From Saprospiraceae bacterium (GTDB lineage Bacteria > Bacteroidota > Bacteroidia > Chitinophagales > Saprospiraceae): a stretch of DNA of 42,673 bases. How positions within the stretch are numbered: the stretch's first letter is position 1; each line of letters starts with the position of its first letter. The translations under genes and the position numbers were made by a program. Below, piece after piece: positions 27,701 to 33,972 of the stretch. The notes below the pieces were generated by a model. The model made no database searches. It was not told the DNA's origin and saw nothing but the letters and a program-made list of their open reading frames with translations. Location of the stretch: assembly GCA_020630735.1 (NCBI GenBank), contig JAHDIP010000026.1:1-42673 (forward strand). The letters are read 5' to 3'.

Positions 27701-28902
27701 TTGATGCTGCATACCAAGAAATTTGGGCCTGCACTCCTTGGAATAATAATCCATGTAATGCCATCGAAACCATTACAGATTTAGACATTGGAACCTATTA
27801 TGTAGAGTCTTGTGGTTCTGGTTTGGTTCAGTATTCTGTTAGTGAATGTGGTCAAACAAATAGTAGTTGTACCGTCTCAACAGATAATTGTTCGATTACC
27901 ATTACAGGAGCAAATAACGGTACCTATGCTAAGGTTTTTGATGCTGCCTATCAAGAAATTTGGGCCTGCGCCCCTTGGAATAATAATCCCTGTAATGCCA
28001 CTGAAACTGTCAATAATTTAAGTACTGGAACGTATTATGTTGAATCTTGTGGTTCTGGTTTGGTTCAGTATACTGTTAATGATTGTGGTCAAACGAATAC
28101 TGGTTGTACGGTCTCAACGGGTAACTGTTCGATTACAATTTCTGGTGCGAATAATGGTACCTATGCAAAAGTATTTAATGCTGCCTATCAAGAAGTTTGG
28201 GCGTGTAGCCCTTGGAATAACAATCCTTGTAATGCGACAGAAACTATCAACAACTTAAGCAATGGCACCTATTATGTTGAATCTTGCGGCTCTGGTTTGG
28301 TTCAGTATAGCATTAGTACGTGTAATCAAAATTTAATTATTGATGGATTAAAAACATTAGAAGCGAAGGCTGCTTTTGGTCAAAAGACAGATTTGAAATG
28401 GTATATCGCTCAAAAAGAAGCACCTCAGATTAAGCAATATCTAATTCAACATAAGACCTCTGCCGATTTTCTATTCAAAGACATAGCGGGTATAGACGCT
28501 ACTGATTTAGTTGGAATTGAACAATACAGCTATACCCACCATCAAGCAGCAATTGGAGACAATTATTATCGGATTAAAATTACTTTCGATGATGGAGAAA
28601 TAGAGTATACAACAGTAGAAATAGTTCGCTTCTATGAAAAGTCCGCAAGCATATCAATTAGTCCGAACCCTGCGGATGATCTACTCAATATCGATTTGTC
28701 TGATTTTGAGGAAATTCCTGTTCGATGTTTTATTAGCAAAATAAACGGAGAAAAAATTGCTTCCTATGATTTTGATAAAACACATCATGCCATTGAAGCA
28801 ATTAACTTAGTTAATTATCAAAATGGAATTTATCTAATCTATCTCCAACCTGAAGGCCATAAAGAAGTGACCCAGCAATTTGTGATTATGAAAGATTACT
28901 AA
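24772..28902 (+). CDS. Secreted PQQ-type glucose/sorbosone dehydrogenase-like mosaic protein with T9SS sorting domain
   Basis: The frame opens at 24667, but MKNLLPLLLVMVCNFLQAQ at 24772 is a clear signal peptide start; the protein is 1376 residues. Residues ~20-400 are a GSDH six-bladed propeller: FIVEQGGKIRVLQNQT, GEEKGLLGLAFHPNY, SNHNGGSILFGSDGYLYISVGDGG, EIYAWGLRNTWKISYD, ITGGYVYRGSA. Next come ~7 kelch/delta-60-like units (VYIGGSFTQIGGVSANHIARWNG), two D-rich Ca-binding-like units (GGDSDGDG.C.NQDCQP) and four ~70-residue Cys-rich units. The C-terminus (SISISPNPADDLLNIDL to the end) is a T9SS type A sorting domain. Family members oxidise sugars extracellularly using PQQ; activity here is inferred. 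Codon use resembles the neighbouring genes. Confidence 0.87.
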   Translation: MKNLLPLLLVMVCNFLQAQITYQDAFPNLTFNYPVEIQNAGLPDDDRLFIVEQGGKIRVLQNQTNATFSNLFLDISNKVSFNPGEEKGLLGLAFHPNYNQNGYFYVFYTGTNGGLLEMIVERYTVNQNNPNQANPNSACKVLSFVKNQFNSNHNGGSILFGSDGYLYISVGDGGGAGDPQGNGQNTNTFFGSVLRIDINTTCPGYSIPSSNPFAFSAGSPEIYAWGLRNTWKISYDAQTNRIWGGDVGQGQFEEINIIENGRNYGWNRFEAFNTYNFSAPNPSNHAVPTYFYNHSQGDRSITGGYVYRGSAVTNNALSGKYVFADFVSGRVWSLDYNAQTGATSRTFLFRAQFSWGGAIPISSFGKDINNELYFAGYGSSGKIYKLINGESTGGSTVNVNGVGNFCNANLRTSGAVNAIESDGNGNVYIGGQFISVENTSAFNIARWNGNNWTNLGNGINGTVNAITTTSNGDVYIGGSFTQIGGVSANHIARWNGSSWQALGNGTNGTVLSLETDNFDQVYAGGTFTNVNGFPANNIAKWNGTWSNLVDAQTGVIGTNNEIRSIDFDENNIMYVGGNFGSAGGKTASRIATWDGSLWGTLGSGTSGFVQAIAISPTYVYVGGNFTIAGGTTVNRVARWNRFSFQWETIENGLSGNVNALHWDGNYLYAAGSFSSALNTGGQSNIVVNSLVRWNNGAGWDAMGPGTNVGVDNLINAIEAHNGQLYIGGIFNTAGVNDNRNIALWDANDCTTNNCSNQGGDSDGDGVCNNQDCQPNNPSFPATPGSSCNDFNQNTVNDVITSDGCSCQGTTSSAGCSVSTGNCSITISGLNSGNIAKVFDANFQEIWACSPWNNNPCNATEIFTDLDNGTYYVEACGTGLVPYSIIGCGQVDPCAGQGGDSDGDGICDNQDCQPTNASLPTSPGTPCNDFNSSTINDVITADGCSCQGTSTNAGCTVTTGNCSISITGANTGTYAKVFDAAYQEIWACTPWNNNPCNAIETITDLDIGTYYVESCGSGLVQYSVSECGQTNSSCTVSTDNCSITITGANNGTYAKVFDAAYQEIWACAPWNNNPCNATETVNNLSTGTYYVESCGSGLVQYTVNDCGQTNTGCTVSTGNCSITISGANNGTYAKVFNAAYQEVWACSPWNNNPCNATETINNLSNGTYYVESCGSGLVQYSISTCNQNLIIDGLKTLEAKAAFGQKTDLKWYIAQKEAPQIKQYLIQHKTSADFLFKDIAGIDATDLVGIEQYSYTHHQAAIGDNYYRIKITFDDGEIEYTTVEIVRFYEKSASISISPNPADDLLNIDLSDFEEIPVRCFISKINGEKIASYDFDKTHHAIEAINLVNYQNGIYLIYLQPEGHKEVTQQFVIMKDY
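27211..28327 (+). repeat. Four-fold repeat of a Cys-rich unit (interrupted after unit 1)
   Basis: Units beginning C(S/T)V(S/T)T.NCSI and containing EIWAC.PWNNNPCNA and GTYYVE(S/A)CG(S/T)GLV occur at about 27214-27433, 27628-27849, 27868-28089 and 28108-28325. A Ca-binding-like insert separates units 1 and 2. The last three are very similar even in DNA, suggesting recent duplication. Confidence 0.85.
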
Positions 28903-29062
28903 GTAACGGTCAAATAATAACTTCCCGATTTGTGGCTGGTATTTTAGAGTTAATATTTCGTCGAAAATACTCGTGATAGCTGGGCTATCACTGCGTTTTT
29001 CTCCTTATCTAAACTCAAAAATTCTATAGCCAAAATGCGGAACTTATTTTTTACCCGTTACT
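28902..29062 (+). repeat. Palindromic mosaic element, copy 3 (161 bp)
   Basis: The ends AGTAACGG and CCGTTACT are inverted, with ~45 bp imperfect symmetry inward. The core is AAAATACTCG, then the hairpin GTGATAGC-tgg-GCTATCAC (28973-28991), equivalent to the core of copies 1 and 2. It begins at the last base of the upstream TAA stop. Confidence 0.75.
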
Positions 29063-29078
29063 AAGAAATAGGTAGCGA

Positions 29079-29140
29079 TAATGAACAATAAAAACGGGGT
29101 AAAGAAACTAGTTTCTTTACCCCGTTTTTATTGTTCATTA
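29079..29140. terminator. Perfect 62 bp palindrome, bidirectional terminator
   Basis: Every base from 29079 to 29140 pairs around the centre CTAG (29108-29111). The stem contains ACGGGGTAAAG/CTTTACCCCGT flanked by AAAAA on one side and TTTTT on the other, so it can end transcripts from both convergent genes. Confidence 0.85.
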
Positions 29141-29148
29141 CAAGATTA

Positions 29149-30015
29149 CTAAAAATCACAACCTTGTTTTCTTCTACCTCTGTTACGTGCTCCTACCAAT
29201 CCATTATCTAAGAAGTTGTAAGAAAGTGTAACACCTCCAATAAAGTACCAATCATCGTTATCAGGATCTCCACGTCGTGCACCAGTTTCAACAGATACAG
29301 GTTCAGTGTTTAGGTATTCACCAGTACGATTTGCAAGTAGTGCAGATAACTCTCCATTGCCAGCCTCAAGTTCAGAGTATTCTACATAATTAGTACTTAC
29401 ATCATCTAAATAATCTGTAAATGTTTTACGTAGACCTAATTCGATACCTACGGTCCATTTATCGTTGATCGCATACTTTGCACCAATTCCAAATGGAATA
29501 GATAATTGAGTTGTAGCATATTTAGTATCAAAATCAGGCATTCCTTGCCCTTCAGTACCTAGTGGTTGCAATTCGACCCATTCGCCATTATACCAAGCTT
29601 TTGGGTTGTAATTGAAAACAGCCACACCAGCAAATAGATATGGTGAGAAAATTCGTTCTAAGTTATAAGGTTGAAACCCTAAGATATTCCATTCTCCTGT
29701 CAATCCAACTTCTAGGATATGAGATTTAAAACTAAGGTTACGCTGACGACGCGCTTCTGTAGTTGATTCAGAATCATCACCTGATAAAGAACCATAATTG
29801 ACGCCTAATTTTACAGCGAATGAGTTATTAATATTGTACCGACCAAATACACCAAATGCGGCATGTGTCTCACCTACACTTAGTTTTACTGTATTAGGAG
29901 CCAAATCACCTTCGTAATTGGAAACACCAACTAATAATCCTGCTTCAAAATGCTGTGCTTGTACAACTGTAAGAGGTAAAAGCGCTAGTAATAAAATTAA
30001 AATTCGACTAAACAT
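29149..30015 (-). CDS. DUF6089/PorG-like outer-membrane beta-barrel protein
   Basis: The open frame extends to 30069, but MFSRILILLLALLPLTVVQAQ at 30015 is the signal peptide, giving 288 residues. The mature part begins HFEAGLLVGVSNYEGDL and continues with alternating hydrophobic strands (THAAFGVFGRYNINNSFAVKLGVNYGSLSGDD, FSPYLFAGVAVFNYNPKA, SIPFGIGAKYAINDKWTVGIELGLRKTFTDYLDDVS). This is the pattern of the DUF6089 family that includes the T9SS component PorG. Its presence fits the T9SS cargo proteins in this window. A basic Arg/Lys-rich C-terminus (GARNRGRRKQGCDF) ends the protein. A possible minus-strand -7 box TACTTTTG lies at 30108-30115. Confidence 0.82.
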   Translation of the reverse strand: MFSRILILLLALLPLTVVQAQHFEAGLLVGVSNYEGDLAPNTVKLSVGETHAAFGVFGRYNINNSFAVKLGVNYGSLSGDDSESTTEARRQRNLSFKSHILEVGLTGEWNILGFQPYNLERIFSPYLFAGVAVFNYNPKAWYNGEWVELQPLGTEGQGMPDFDTKYATTQLSIPFGIGAKYAINDKWTVGIELGLRKTFTDYLDDVSTNYVEYSELEAGNGELSALLANRTGEYLNTEPVSVETGARRGDPDNDDWYFIGGVTLSYNFLDNGLVGARNRGRRKQGCDF

Positions 30016-30437
30016 GGAATAAAATATTTGTTTATGTATAAAATTTTCTAAAAATAGAATCATTCCCATTTTGGAAAGCTCTTCTAAGTTTAGAATGAAA
30101 AGATATTCAAAAGTAACGCTATTTGATTATTTTTAATTACTTCAAGACCTACTAAAATAATTTTTTCTTTAATATTTGACCAAAAAAGGGGATTTTGGCT
30201 ACAAAATAGGTTCAGATGGTAAACTATCTGCTGTAATCATGCCATTCGTCTAAAAGATCATACCTATTCGTCTAGTATAATCAAATAAATAGTCTAAAAC
30301 TTATAATAATCGTTGATATTTCTGCTATTTTTGGGAAATTTTGAGATTGCCTCAAACGTTTTGATAAAGATTAACAGAAATTGGTCAATTTCAAAACAAA
30401 TTTTAAGAAAATAATATATAATCTAAACGCAATTAAA
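30016..30437. other. Divergent intergenic region with promoter boxes
   Basis: No ORF. It contains a minus -7 box (30108-30115), a plus -7 box (30326-30333), a direct repeat ATTCGTCTA at 30244-30252 and 30266-30274 (22 bp apart, two helical turns) and a small inverted repeat CAGATGGT/ACTATCTG near 30214-30231. Confidence 0.5.
30326..30333 (+). promoter_or_regulatory. -7 box of the S8 protease gene
   Basis: TATTTTTG matches TAnnTTTG; the expected start near 30338 gives a ~100 nt leader. No good -33 box. Confidence 0.4.
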
Positions 30438-32114
30438 ATGAAGATAAAAATTCTATGGATCGCCTGTTTTGCTTTTGCTTTTTCGGCAGCAAACGCACAG
30501 GACAAAGCACCTGAAAATTGGTTTAACCTTGATAAAGCCGCTGATAATGTTCAAGGTGTAAGCACTGAAAAAACTTACCAATCACTACTTAAAGGTAGAA
30601 AGTCAGAAACAGTTATTGTTGCTGTTATTGATGGAGGAGTTGACCCAGAACACGAAGACCTTAAAGATGTGATGTGGGTTAATCCTGGAGAGATCGCTGG
30701 CAATGGAAAAGATGATGATGGAAACGGTTATATCGACGATGTACATGGTTGGAATTTTATCGGTGGTAAAAATGGTAAAAGTGTTAATGAAGAAACATTA
30801 GAAATTACTCGTTTAGTTGCCAAGTACCGCAAAAAATTTGGCGATCAAGATGGTTCTAAACTAAGCGGAAAGGATGCAAAAGATTTTGCGTACTTCAAAA
30901 AAATTGAAAAAGAAGTTGAAGAAAATCGTGCTGGCGCTGTTGAGCGTTTGGCTGAAATGGAAGGTACCAAAACGATGATCATCGGTGGTCTTGATGCCGT
31001 TGCAAAAGCTTTAGGTGACAAGCCATTGAACCTCGAAAACGTAGAAGGGCTTGATGCTGGTGAAGATCAAAACTTAGCTGTTGGTATGCGTATTTTAGGT
31101 CGTGCACTTGCAGGTGGTGAAGAAGTTGGTAGTATTGACGAAGTAAAAGAGTCTGTTTTAGAACAAATAAAAGGTGGCGTTGAATATTTCAACTCTCAAG
31201 CAAACTATCACTACAATCCTGATTTTGATCCTCGTAGTATCGTTGGTGACAATTACGCTAATCAAACAGAAAAATACTACGGTAATAATGACATCAAAGG
31301 ACCTGATGCTTTGCACGGAACGCACGTAGCTGGTATCATTGCTGCGATTAGAAATAATGATAAAGGAATGGATGGTGTAGCAGACAATGTTCGCATTATG
31401 GGTGTACGTGCTGTACCTAATGGTGATGAGCGTGATAAGGATGTTGCTAATGCAATTATCTATGCAGTTGATAATGGTGCTTCTATCATCAATATGAGTT
31501 TTGGAAAAAGTTATAGCTGGAACAAAACGATTGTTGACAATGCGGTGAAGTATGCAGAGAAGCATGATGTACTTTTGGTACACGCTGCTGGTAATAGTTC
31601 TGAAAATACTGATGTAGAAAATAATTTCCCTAGAGATAAATATGATAAAGCTGGTTTATTCAAACCTAAGAATTGTAGAACGTGGTTAGAAATTGGTGCT
31701 TTATCTTGGAAACCTGGTGAAGATGCTACTGCTCGTTTCTCTAATTTCGGAAAAGTAAATGTAGATATTTTTGCGCCTGGTGTTGATATTTATGCAACAG
31801 CTCCTGATGGTGAGTATGCTAGCTTAAGTGGTACAAGTATGGCTTCGCCTGTTACTGCTGGTGTTGCAGGTATTCTTCGTTCTTACTTCCCTGAACTTTC
31901 TGCTCGTCAGGTAAAAGATATTATCATGACTTCTGCTGTACCTGTAACGTACAAAGTGAAGCAACCTGGTGAAAAAACTACAGTTAACTTTAGTTCTCTT
32001 TGCCAAACTGGTGGAATCGTTAGTGCTTACAAAGCTGTAGAATTAGCGATGAAAACTAAAGGAAAAAGAAAAATGAAACGTCTTAAAGCTGGAGCGAAAG
32101 CTTTAATTCCTTAG
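30438..32114 (+). CDS. Secreted S8 (subtilase) family serine protease with long insert
   Basis: The frame opens at 30381, but MKIKILWIACFAFAFSAANAQ at 30438 is a textbook signal peptide, giving 558 residues. The catalytic triad is complete: Asp65 (AVIDGGVDPEHEDL), His293 (LHGTHVAGIIAA) and Ser467 (SGTSMASPVTAGVAG), with the oxyanion Asn in HAAGNSSENTD. The Asp-His distance is ~228 residues; most subtilases have 30-70, so a ~180-residue helical, charged insert (residues ~105-285) is present. The C-terminus is basic (KTKGKRKMKRLKAGAKALIP) and there is no T9SS domain, so the protein is periplasmic or exported another way. A nutritional or envelope-processing role is inferred. Confidence 0.92.
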   Translation: MKIKILWIACFAFAFSAANAQDKAPENWFNLDKAADNVQGVSTEKTYQSLLKGRKSETVIVAVIDGGVDPEHEDLKDVMWVNPGEIAGNGKDDDGNGYIDDVHGWNFIGGKNGKSVNEETLEITRLVAKYRKKFGDQDGSKLSGKDAKDFAYFKKIEKEVEENRAGAVERLAEMEGTKTMIIGGLDAVAKALGDKPLNLENVEGLDAGEDQNLAVGMRILGRALAGGEEVGSIDEVKESVLEQIKGGVEYFNSQANYHYNPDFDPRSIVGDNYANQTEKYYGNNDIKGPDALHGTHVAGIIAAIRNNDKGMDGVADNVRIMGVRAVPNGDERDKDVANAIIYAVDNGASIINMSFGKSYSWNKTIVDNAVKYAEKHDVLLVHAAGNSSENTDVENNFPRDKYDKAGLFKPKNCRTWLEIGALSWKPGEDATARFSNFGKVNVDIFAPGVDIYATAPDGEYASLSGTSMASPVTAGVAGILRSYFPELSARQVKDIIMTSAVPVTYKVKQPGEKTTVNFSSLCQTGGIVSAYKAVELAMKTKGKRKMKRLKAGAKALIP

Positions 32115-32135
32115 TCGTTATGATATAGACCACTG

Positions 32136-32260
32136 CGCTGTCAGAGGTCAAATTGTTTAAGCAAAGCTTAAACGGAGAGAGGTCAGAACACATATATTGT
32201 GAATCTGACCTCTCTCTATTTCAGCAAAGCTGAAATGTTCTGACTTCTGGTAGCTCAGCG
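32136..32260. ncRNA. 125 nt cloverleaf-like four-way junction (structured RNA or palindromic DNA element)
   Basis: Outer stem: CGCTG (32136-32140) with CAGCG (32256-32260), and TCAGAGGTCA (32141-32150) with TGACTTCTGG (32241-32250), two wobbles, bulge 32251-32255. Arm 1: GTTTAAGC-AAA-GCTTAAAC (32155-32173). Arm 2: GAGAGAGGTCAGA (32175-32187) with TCTGACCTCTCTC (32204-32216), plus inner CACA/TGTG. Arm 3: ATTTCAGC-AAA-GCTGAAAT (32218-32236). Only 0-4 bases separate the arms. No T run follows, so it is not an ordinary terminator, and whether it acts as RNA or DNA is unknown. Confidence 0.55.
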
Positions 32261-32271
32261 ATCTTAAAGCT

Positions 32272-33066
32272 TCAATCAATCACATTCTTCCTCGTTTCCA
32301 ATATACAAGCAAACAGAATAAAAACTAAAAAGATTAGTATACTATACATCTCCACATTATTAATCCAACCATATTCAACCACACCAATTTTATCTCTAAT
32401 AAACATACCATAGTCTTGGGCAATAATTGGGTAACTATATGGATAGTACACTGCTAAAGGGTTATTCACAGAACCCAAAATAATACCAATAATAAATGCT
32501 ACTATTCCAAAACCTGCCGGAATTAAAAATCCTTTGAAACGGAGACTTAAAAAATATTGAATGCCTATAACTCCAAGTGTCGCTAAAAAAGTATGAGCTA
32601 ATGTTTTGAAAAAAATAAAGATTGGAATCTTATAATAATTAAATTCCAACTCAGGTAATAAAAAATTGAGCAGATAAGCACAAGCGATTAATCCAATAAT
32701 CAAAATAAATAGGGTAATTAAAATGACTAATAAGAGACTCAATAATTTGCTAAAAAAAACGGCAGCTCTACTAGTAGACACTGTATACTGTTGTTTCCAT
32801 CCTTTTGCTTGATGCTCTATATAAACGGCCGCACTTATAAAAAGAACAACAAATGGAATAATCATAAAAACGGAAAAAATAGCCGCAGATGCTGTTTTAA
32901 TTTTCAACCATGGACTTCTTCCCAATGTTGCTACCGAATTGACATCAATATAATGTGATGTAAAGACAACTAATAAAATGGCAAACACCACAGTAGCACA
33001 AAGCCATAATATAGGTAGGTATTTTAGTTTGATTAATTCTGCTTGTATTGATCTAATTAAAAACAT
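32272..33066 (-). CDS. ABC transporter permease (ABC-2 type, BcrB-like)
   Basis: This 264-residue protein has six hydrophobic helices. It starts MFLIRSIQAELIKLKYLPILWL, the amphipathic QAE.lKlk entry typical of ABC-2 permeases of bacitracin/lantibiotic immunity type, and contains the paired motif HQAKGWKQQYTVSTSRAAVFFSKLL. It lies 3 nt after the ATPase stop, so the two form one exporter. Substrate unknown; export of, or resistance to, a peptide or lipid-like compound is the usual role of such pairs. Confidence 0.85.
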   Translation of the reverse strand: MFLIRSIQAELIKLKYLPILWLCATVVFAILLVVFTSHYIDVNSVATLGRSPWLKIKTASAAIFSVFMIIPFVVLFISAAVYIEHQAKGWKQQYTVSTSRAAVFFSKLLSLLLVILITLFILIIGLIACAYLLNFLLPELEFNYYKIPIFIFFKTLAHTFLATLGVIGIQYFLSLRFKGFLIPAGFGIVAFIIGIILGSVNNPLAVYYPYSYPIIAQDYGMFIRDKIGVVEYGWINNVEMYSILIFLVFILFACILETRKNVID

Positions 33067-33069
33067 AGC

Positions 33070-33972
33070 TTACAGTTCTTTGTTGACAGATAAAAATAAT
33101 TTTTCTAAGTCGCTTCTTTGATGTATAATTTCATAAACAGCAATCCCCTCTCCTACTAGTTTCTTAACAATTACAGGTAACTCTCTTTCATGTGTTACAC
33201 TAAGTTTGATGTACCGATCTTCGAGTTGTGTTTGATATTTAGCATCAATCAAATTGAATGCTTTTTGCTGTTCATCTACCCGAAGAAGAATTTCTAAATT
33301 TTGTTGTTTCAATGCTTGTAGTTCATTCATGCTTCCTTCAAAAACGATCTTTCCATCTTTCAATATTCCTATTCTTGTTACCAATTTTTCTACCTCAGTT
33401 AGCATATGACTTGACAATAAAATTGTCTTCCCCTCGTCTCTTAAACGATGCAACAGATTTCTTAAGTCGATAATTCCTAGCGGATCAAGTCCATTGGTAG
33501 GTTCATCTAAAATAAGAATTTCAGGATCGTGCAATAATGCAATCGCTAAACCTAAGCGCTGTTTCATACCAGTTGAAAACGCTTCTGTTTTCTTTTTCTT
33601 CGCTTCCGTTAAACTTACTAATTCCAATACTTCGTCTATTCGTTGAGTGGAAATATTAAAATACTTTGACCAAATGCGCAGATTATCTTTAGCAGAAAGA
33701 TGAGGATATAAAGAGGCATTTTCTATCATAGAGCCAATAGTTCGTAATTGCTCAGGATAGGCTTGTTTCGTATCTGTACCATTCACATAAATGGTTCCTC
33801 TTTGTGCTTTTAAAAGTCCTAAAACCAAACGGAGAGAAGTCGTTTTCCCTGCCCCATTTGCTCCCAAAAAACCATAAATGCTCCCCTTAGGAACCGTAAG
33901 ATTGACATCATTTAAAATGAATTCATCTTTTCGATACCCAAAAAATAAATGTTCTAGTTGTATAGCTGTCAT
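33070..33972 (-). CDS. ABC transporter ATP-binding protein (BcrA/CcmA-like)
   Basis: This 300-residue protein has a complete nucleotide-binding domain: Walker A GANGAGKTT, signature FSTGMKQRLGLA, Walker B ILILDEPTNGLDP and the H-loop LLSSHMLTEVEKL. After residue ~215 there is a ~85-residue C-terminal extension as in BcrA-type ATPases. Its ATG directly follows the TAA of the beta-lactamase-fold gene, and the permease follows after 3 nt, so the three are an operon with tightly coupled translation. It powers the ABC-2 permease at the inner membrane. Confidence 0.93.
   Translation of the reverse strand: MTAIQLEHLFFGYRKDEFILNDVNLTVPKGSIYGFLGANGAGKTTSLRLVLGLLKAQRGTIYVNGTDTKQAYPEQLRTIGSMIENASLYPHLSAKDNLRIWSKYFNISTQRIDEVLELVSLTEAKKKKTEAFSTGMKQRLGLAIALLHDPEILILDEPTNGLDPLGIIDLRNLLHRLRDEGKTILLSSHMLTEVEKLVTRIGILKDGKIVFEGSMNELQALKQQNLEILLRVDEQQKAFNLIDAKYQTQLEDRYIKLSVTHERELPVIVKKLVGEGIAVYEIIHQRSDLEKLFLSVNKEL

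Noticed and set aside
27211-28327. Possible CRISPR-like array
   Set aside because: Repeats are ~200 bp, in frame and inside a coding sequence; they are protein domain repeats.
31158-31583. 141-codon ORF on the minus strand
   Set aside because: Antisense to the S8 protease catalytic domain; Ile/Ser-rich low-complexity product.
32136-32260. Cloverleaf as a tRNA
   Set aside because: Arms are 8 bp with AAA loops, no anticodon loop, T-loop or acceptor/CCA pattern, and the middle arm is too long.
32101-32260. Ordinary Rho-independent terminator after the S8 protease
   Set aside because: Several hairpins but no T run after any of them on either strand.
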